A stretch of 24,579 nt of DNA, taken from NCBI GenBank assembly GCA_001579985.1, contig LRSR01009742.1, positions 1 through 24,579 of the forward strand, in the 5' to 3' direction. Positions 20,363 through 24,579 of this stretch are shown here, one piece after another (within the stretch, counting starts at the first letter, position 1; each line of letters starts with the position of its first letter). The position numbers and the translations under genes are program-made. The notes under the pieces are model-generated. The model had not been told where the DNA came from, ran no database searches, and worked only from the letters and a program-made list of their open reading frames with translations. Origin of the DNA: Hypsibius dujardini. Its lineage: Eukaryota; Tardigrada; Eutardigrada; Parachela; Hypsibiidae.

Positions 20363-23300
20363 CGGGTTTCCGGTTTCGGGTTTCGGGGATTAAGTTTCGG
20401 CGTAAGACTGGACTACCTACGCCATTTTTATCCGCAGCATCTAAGACGAACGAAAAGTACGTCAGAATGGAGCCCATAATGTGGTGATGATTGTGCGCAG
20501 CGGCATTGTGGAGAGCCGTTTTTCCGGAGTCATCCCTATTCGTAAGAGTTAACGAATAAAATGTAACGAGAAGGGAAGTGAAATCGGAAGAGCGCCCACC
20601 GAAAGCAGAACGCTCCCTTCGACAGCAAAAGTTCGGCGACATCGTGATGACCTTAAGGTAAAATAAAATAAAATAAAATAAAATAAAATAAAATAAAATA
20701 AAATAAAATAAAATAAAATAAAATAAAATAAAATAAAATGACCTTAAGGTAAAATAGATACGTGGGAACGACGTGTTTCCACGGTTTCCCGGTTGGCTTC
20801 TACGGTCTCACCATACAAGGCCGCAACGTGAAGTGCGGATATGCCTTTATGATCCATGGCATTGTGGATGGAGATTCCAGCGGAAGTGTCCAAGAGTGCC
20901 CTCACCATGTCCATCTGACCGAACCTTTAACAAGCAGAGCGACAAAGCGTATTTCATAATCGGATGCGGTAAACAAAAAGATCCTTGATCTTGCAGAAAA
21001 AAAGACGTTACTTCGCAGCGTAATGAAGGACTGTTTTGTCTTTCTTGCTTCGGGCAGCAATACTGGCTCCCCGCTCGATGAGACCGTGGAAGGCTTCCAG
21101 GTATCCATAACTGATGGAATCGGCAGCACAATTAAGGGTTCTATCTATTCGGAGTCCAGGAAATGGTTTGCAGTCACTCTGTTACGCTGTCTTACCTGGC
21201 TGCATATTGCAGTGGCGTGTAACCTGAAAACAACGAAATCAAACAAGTCTTTCTTAGATAGCGAAGGGAGTAAATGCAATGGAAATGATTGTTTCATATT
21301 TTTATCTTGTTTTGCGAGAAGTCGCGTTACTTTTAACGCTGCCAAGTCAGAAAGTCCGAAATAAAATAATGTCTGCCTGTAAATTAGGAGAAAATATGTC
21401 TCTCCCTTTTAAGTTTTTAAAACTGAAAAATGGTCGAAATTGCGAGTACCGTAAATGCGCCTCCATCCTAATAGGTTTCTCGAAACCGAAAGCAAGGTTG
21501 AAAACGTGTCTCTTTTCTGGATTTCTCGAAACCGAAAGGAAGGTTGAAAAGGTGTCTCATTTCCAGGTTTCTCGAAACCGAAAGCAAGGTTGAAAACGTG
21601 TCTCATTTCTGGGTTTCTCGAAACCGAAAGGAAGGTTGAAAACGTGTCTCATTTTTGGGTTTCTCGAAACTGAAAGAAAAGTCGAAAACGTGTCTCATTT
21701 CTGGGTTCCTCGAAACCGAAAGGAAGGTTGAAAACGTGTCTCATTTCTGGATTTCTCGAAGCCCAAATAGAAGGTTGAAAACGTGTCTCATTTCTGGGTT
21801 CCTCGAAACCGAAAGAAAGGTTGAAAACAGGCAAAAACGTGTCTCATTTCTAGGTTCCTCGAACTGGCAGAAGGTTTTTGACTTTTGAAATCGACGCCGG
21901 GCGCGGTCCTCCTTGGAACACGCAGGCAGTACAGCGATATTTTGTTGAGTACTGATTAGCACTTACCGAAACCATCCACGGAGTCTAGTTTCTCCTTATA
22001 TTCAGGTTTCTGCATTGAAACAAAATTGTGCTTGTGAGAAAGGGAAATTCAGTTGCGCCGGAAATGGGAATTCCTACTTGAGACAACATCGTCTGCAGGC
22101 CTCGACACGGTCTTATGTCAGCTCCCACGATGGCGGCATGATGGCCGATATGACGCGCATCAACGCTGGTGCAAGCAAACGGATCCGCGCCCCAAGCTAA
22201 GAGAACGTCCAGGGTCGACCACGCCTCCCGAATCGCCTATCGTGACAAAATGAACGAATTTCACCCTGTGAAAAGTCAGTTTTCACTCACAGCGAGGATG
22301 ATCGGAGTCCGTTTCTCCTTGTCCTCCACATCGAACGGCGAACCCTGTGACGCAGAAGGGAACGCACGAGTAAGAAAACCGCCGAAACAAATTTAACTTA
22401 AAACGATTTTCAGAAATGAATTTCAGAACGTCTCTAATTTTTTTTTCTTAAAACAATTCAATATTAATTCTGATTAAGAAAAATTATTTCATCGGCGAAT
22501 CTTCGAGAACTTTTGTTCTTAAGAAATTTCAAAGTCACGAAAGCGCTGGAATATTCCGTTTTGCTTGATCTTCAATGTGAAAAAGAAATTTAAAATTTTG
22601 AAATTCATTTAGGAAAATTGTCCGCAAGTAATGGGAGATTGCAGGACACTCGCCTTCTCCAGCAGGAACTCCACCAGCTCCACCCTGTCCAGTACGACCG
22701 CGCGGTGCAGTGCCAGGCAGCCTTGAACGTCGGATATGTTAAGGGCTCTCTGGAAGTCGGCCGGCCGATTTTCCGCCATCATCCGAACCATCGGCAGCGA
22801 GGCTTCAATGCAGGCGAAATGCAAGGGCGTCGCTTGAGGACCCTGTCAGTGCACACCCGCACACATGCACACCCGCACACACGCACACGTGCACACACAC
22901 ACACACATGCGCACATGCGCACAAGCACACATGCACACACGCACACACGCACACATGCGCACAAGCACACATGCACACACGCACACGCACACATGCACAC
23001 GTGCGCACATGCACCTACGCACACATGCGCACATGCACACACATACCGTATTCCCCCGATCACAAGGGACAGTTAAGCCCCACCCCCTCCAGTCATCGGT
23101 TGACTGTTCAATCGGCTTCACTGTGTCGTGATTGGTTGAAATTTAAGAGCAACATGGCAGTGATTGATTGATTGAATAAGTGGCATTTCTTGACGTAGAC
23201 TTTGAATCAGTTGATTGATTGATTGTAGGTAAACAATAGCAAACGGGGATGAACAGATAAGATCCGGGGTGGATCGAATTAACTGGTAGGGCAAAGAAGT

Positions 23301-23918
23301 GTCTCTTCAGATCGGGGGAATACGGTAGAAAGCAAGGGTCTTTCGGGAAGAACCGGTGCTGCAGAGAGCGTCAACGGTTGCTCCCTGTGGGTACCTGAGT
23401 TTGCACCACATCAATCACCGCCCCTTGTTCCAGTAGATACTTCACGCAACCATCCTGACCGCCATGTACTGCAATCACGAATACACACATGGCCACAATT
23501 TTGGGTGGCAGAGTTCGAGCCATCAGGGTGGTCTGAGTTTGAGCCACTCTTAATTAGAACTTGCCACTGTTTTCTCCTGAATCTTTGATTTAACGCCCGG
23601 CCATGAGGAAAAATTAGATTGAACAAGCTGCTCCAAATTCCGCCAAAATAAACAAGTCCAATCAATCGATCAATCGAGTAAAGGCTGCATCGTCATCTGT
23701 GGTTAAGAGCGAGTGCGCGCGGTGACTTAATTCGGTTTGAACTCGGACCACCCTTTTTGGCTTAAAGTCTGCCACCCAAAATTATGGCCACGTGTGTAAT
23801 CTGAATCTCCTGTTTTTAAGTTGATTGCCTTGCATGAACAGACTGAATGCGACCTTACCGGCCCACCGTAGAGCCGTGGATCCTTCCAGGTCAGTTGCCT
23901 CAATGAAATTCCGTCCCT
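14813..23918 (-). CDS. TRPA1: TRPA1-type cation channel (ankyrin repeats, six TM segments, pore); 5' end outside window
   Basis: Plasma-membrane non-selective cation channel of the TRPA family. Exons in coding order (plus coordinates): 23859-23918, 23395-23468, 22654-22842, 22291-22344, 22078-22236, 21967-22009, 21196-21223, 21012-21110, 20812-20924, 20600-20651, 20421-20535, 19492-19699, 19366-19412, 19228-19284, 18617-18703, 18448-18522, 17704-18044 (or 18058), 16915-17022, 16781-16854, 16541-16706, 15989-16201, 15877-15903, 15650-15808, 15245-15293, 15163-15196, 14813-15071. Phases agree at every junction except 18448/18044. About eleven ankyrin repeats are visible ([39 protein letters not shown]). 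Next come the pre-S1 linker, S1 ([21 protein letters not shown]), a glycosylatable S1-S2 loop (NQT), S2-S5, a pore with [11 protein letters not shown]6 ([17 protein letters not shown]), the TRP helix (TGLAIGDLA), [16 protein letters not shown], and a C-terminal coiled coil with a basic tail. The family is secure; TRPA1 versus another TRPA paralogue is less so. Confidence 0.9.
15373..15580. repeat. (CTGT)n microsatellite in TRPA intron
   Basis: CTGT/CTGCATGT runs in the intron between exons 15650-15808 and 15245-15293. Confidence 0.95.
15877..15903 (-). other. 27-nt TRPA microexon (TRP helix)
   Basis: Nine codons, TGLAIGDLA, flanked by a TTTCTCTAG acceptor and a GTAAGT donor, phase 0 on both sides. 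It supplies the S6/TRP-helix junction equivalent to the NLLxGLAxGD segment conserved in TRPA channels, so skipping it would remove the gate-coupling helix in frame. Confidence 0.85.
16305..16482. repeat. (CAGA)n-(TAGA)n compound microsatellite in TRPA intron
   Basis: CAGA units from about 16305, then a (TAGA/GATA) run at about 16418-16482. It lies between the S5 exon (16541-16706) and the pore exon (15989-16201). Confidence 0.95.
17108..17325. repeat. (CTGT)n microsatellite in TRPA intron
   Basis: Degenerate CTGT/CTAT/CTGTGT run in the 681-bp intron between exons 17704 and 17022. The rest of that intron (17326-17703) shows only a small hairpin, TGTAGTC/GACTACA, near 17374-17406. Confidence 0.95.
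18155..18423. mobile_element. TIR element (MITE), family A copy 2, in TRPA intron
   Basis: A 269-bp copy of the element at 6348-6680, with TIRs TACGCTCCCGATCTGAAGG and CCCTTGAAATCGGGAGCGTA and TA at both edges. It lacks about 55 bp of the other copy. It lies in the pre-S1/S1 intron, 24 bp from the exon ending at 18448. Confidence 0.88.
18726..19035. repeat. ACAGA-based minisatellite in TRPA intron
   Basis: Runs of AACAG pentamers. Within them a block of about 70 bp with the core AATATGATAAAAC.ACACAAA is duplicated in tandem (about 18770-18839 and 18840-18905). Confidence 0.9.
19745..20000. repeat. ~35-bp minisatellite (TCTCTAAAACGAACCGTTCG) in TRPA intron
   Basis: About seven variable units (roughly 30-37 bp) with the core CTCTAAAACGAACCGTTCGAA followed by CGAA or AAAC stretches. 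The TTCGAA and CGTTCG/CGAACG parts are mutually complementary, so each unit can form a hairpin. Confidence 0.9.
20021..20223. mobile_element. 203-bp TIR element (MITE-like) in TRPA intron
   Basis: Ends are inverted repeats of about 27 bp: CCAACTTCACGCCGTTCTTA then ATTCACG at the left; CGTGAATTAAGAACGGCG then CGAAGTTGG at the right, with one mismatch. Inside, at about 20159-20175, is a perfect hairpin ATTGGGTC-A-GACCCAAT. No coding potential, and unrelated in sequence to family A. Confidence 0.78.
20265..20388. repeat. Heptamer repeat (TTTCCGG/TTACCGG) in TRPA intron
   Basis: About 17 tandem 7-bp units, mostly TTTCCGG, with TTTCGGG and TTACCGG variants interspersed. Confidence 0.95.
20647..20756. 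repeat. (TAAAA)n run between two copies of a 3' splice site
   Basis: About 16 TAAAA units flanked on both sides by the direct repeat ATGACCTTAAGGTAAAATA (starting 20647 and 20738). On the minus strand each copy reads TTTTACCTTAAG/GTCAT. The lower copy is the acceptor of exon 20600-20651. Confidence 0.92.
21473..21865. repeat. 46-bp minisatellite, about 8.5 copies, in TRPA intron
   Basis: CTCGAAACCGAAAG recurs every 46 bp (CGAAACC at 21481, 21527, 21573, 21619, 21665, 21711, with a variant at 21757, then 21804). The rest of the unit carries GGTTGAAAACGTGTCTCATT. Periodicity breaks in the last unit. Confidence 0.95.
22650..22655 (-). promoter_or_regulatory. Apparent GC-type 5' splice site
   Basis: On the minus strand the exon ends CTGGAGAAG followed by GCGAGT. 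Using GC here gives phase 0 and joins LVEFLLEK to [14 protein letters not shown], a standard ankyrin-repeat junction. The nearest GT (four bases further) would put the next exon out of frame. Confidence 0.7.
22850..23043. repeat. (CACACATGCG)-type CA-rich microsatellite in TRPA intron
   Basis: ACAC runs interrupted by ATGC and GTGC, starting 8 bp upstream of the exon 22654-22842 acceptor and running into the MITE at 23044. Long frames in it are repeat artefacts. Confidence 0.95.
23044..23327. mobile_element. TIR element related to family A, in TRPA intron
   Basis: A 284-bp element with TIRs TACCGTATTCCCCCGATC and GATCGGGGGAATACGGTA, about 27 bp in all with mismatches, and TA at both edges. 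The inner GTGATTGG and the GTTCA..CGG spacing resemble family A. ATTG runs occur at 23160-23175 and 23212-23227. No ORF. Confidence 0.82.
23482..23799. mobile_element. Foldback element 2, in TRPA intron
   Basis: The left arm (ACACACATGGCCACAATTTT, GGGTGGCAGAGTTCGAGCC, GGGTGGTCTGAGTTTGAGCC) is the imperfect reverse complement of the right arm (GGTTTGAACTCGGACCACCC, GCCACCCAAAATTATGGCCA, CGTGTGT). The centre holds AATC/GATC repeats (about 23660-23677). It shares GGTCCGAGTTCRARCC with the element at 3119-3601. Its left edge is 13 bp from the exon ending at 23468. Confidence 0.8.
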
Positions 23919-24579
23919 CTGTGTTTGGAGAAAAAAAAACATGTCCAACCGGTTTTTAGTCACCTGCTATTTGTGCAAACCGCTCAAAGGCACGGAACAG
24001 ATAGAAACCGACACTTGAAAACGACCGCCAGAAAGATTTCAAGTAGCGAACGGAAGGTTCGGCAGAAGGTTGGACGGTTGGCCGGGAAGGTGTGAAGAGT
24101 AATGGAAGGTTCGACCAAAACAGTTGACAGTTGGCCGGTTGGCCAGAGAAGCGGAAGTAACAGACGGGTGACCGGTTGACTGGATGACGGACGGTGGCCT
24201 CGAAGGCTGAAGGTAAGTAGTAGAATTTACGACTGCGTAGGGGATGGTTGACCGCGAAGCAAAGGGGTGACCGGCGGTAAACACCATACATCAGTCCAAC
24301 CGTCCAACCGTCCAACCGTCCAACTGTCCAACCGTCCAACCGTCCCTTAACGCCTGCACTAAACCATTCGCGTCAGGTAACCGGATCGTCCACGGTTTCA
24401 GACGACAAATCAAACCGTTAGCGTTTCCTCCCGGCCGTTCACAACTCTATTGAACCTTCCGTCCGATTCGTCACAGTAATATCTTTGGATAAGCGTCGAC
24501 TAGTCGATCGGACCTTCTGCCCATTGCTCTCGTTTTTCAATTGTTTGCACCTCCGACCAACCGACCGACTAGCCGACCA
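23919..24579. other. Upstream TRPA intron or flank with 8-bp repeats
   Basis: No further ankyrin exon was found. A (CCAACCGT)n run lies at about 24297-24343, and GGTTGGACGGTTGG at about 24067 is its exact complement. Related GGTTGGCC and GACGG words are scattered between. Confidence 0.5.

Noticed and set aside
20265-20388. TTTCCGG/TTTCGGG array considered as interstitial telomeric sequence
   Set aside because: The heptamer does not match known animal telomere repeats (TTAGGG, TTAGG) and the array is short, mixed and intronic.
23956-24339. 127-codon minus-strand frame starting MDGWTVGRLDGW
   Set aside because: Its start lies in an 8-bp repeat and no ankyrin or other domain appears; treated as intron or flank of the TRPA gene.
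1-24579. CRISPR array, tRNA/rRNA genes, bacterial operon signals
   Set aside because: None seen. The direct repeats are uninterrupted tandem satellites without unique spacers of constant length, and the window is eukaryotic.

Overview
This is nuclear genomic DNA of an animal, most likely an invertebrate. The genes are split by GT-AG introns with matching phases, and the proteins belong to metazoan families (nuclear receptor, reprolysin metalloprotease, TRPA channel). Introns and spacers are crowded with CAGA/CTGT, CA and ATTG microsatellites, minisatellites and short inverted-repeat elements. An ecdysozoan (arthropod or tardigrade) would fit, but the window does not prove it.

Layout. (1) 111-2010, + strand: the last three exons of a nuclear receptor, covering its ligand-binding domain, then a 3'UTR with AATAAA at 2789. 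(2) 2919-3601: a 12-bp minisatellite touching a 483-bp foldback element. (3) 4322-4606, - strand: an unrecognised terminal exon. (4) 4607-8900: about 4.3 kb without a convincing gene, holding minisatellites, microsatellites and two short terminal-inverted-repeat (TIR) elements. (5) 9046-10406, + strand: a two-exon gene for a secreted Gly/Ser/Tyr-rich structural protein. (6) 11566-14080, + strand: a four-exon gene for a secreted ADAMTS-type zinc metalloprotease that stops right after the catalytic domain. (7) 14813-23918, - strand: 26 exons of a TRPA1-type cation channel, from inside the ankyrin array to the stop codon; its 5' end lies outside the window. The protease and channel genes converge.

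The five genes show no operon or pathway relationship. The unifying theme is the repeat landscape. At least three related MITE-like elements share TIRs of the type TACGCTCCCGATCTCAAGGG and are flanked by TA; a fourth, older one lacks the right-hand TA. Two foldback elements share an inner GGTCCGAGTTCRARCC motif, and there is one further 203-bp TIR element. Four of these seven elements sit in introns of the TRPA gene, some within 13-25 bp of an exon. That gene also has 27-, 28- and 34-nt microexons, one or two apparent GC-AG introns, a duplicated 3' splice site, and loss of the cysteine/lysine pair used for electrophile sensing in vertebrate TRPA1. Exon structures were deduced by hand from splice signals, phase agreement and family resemblance, without transcripts.
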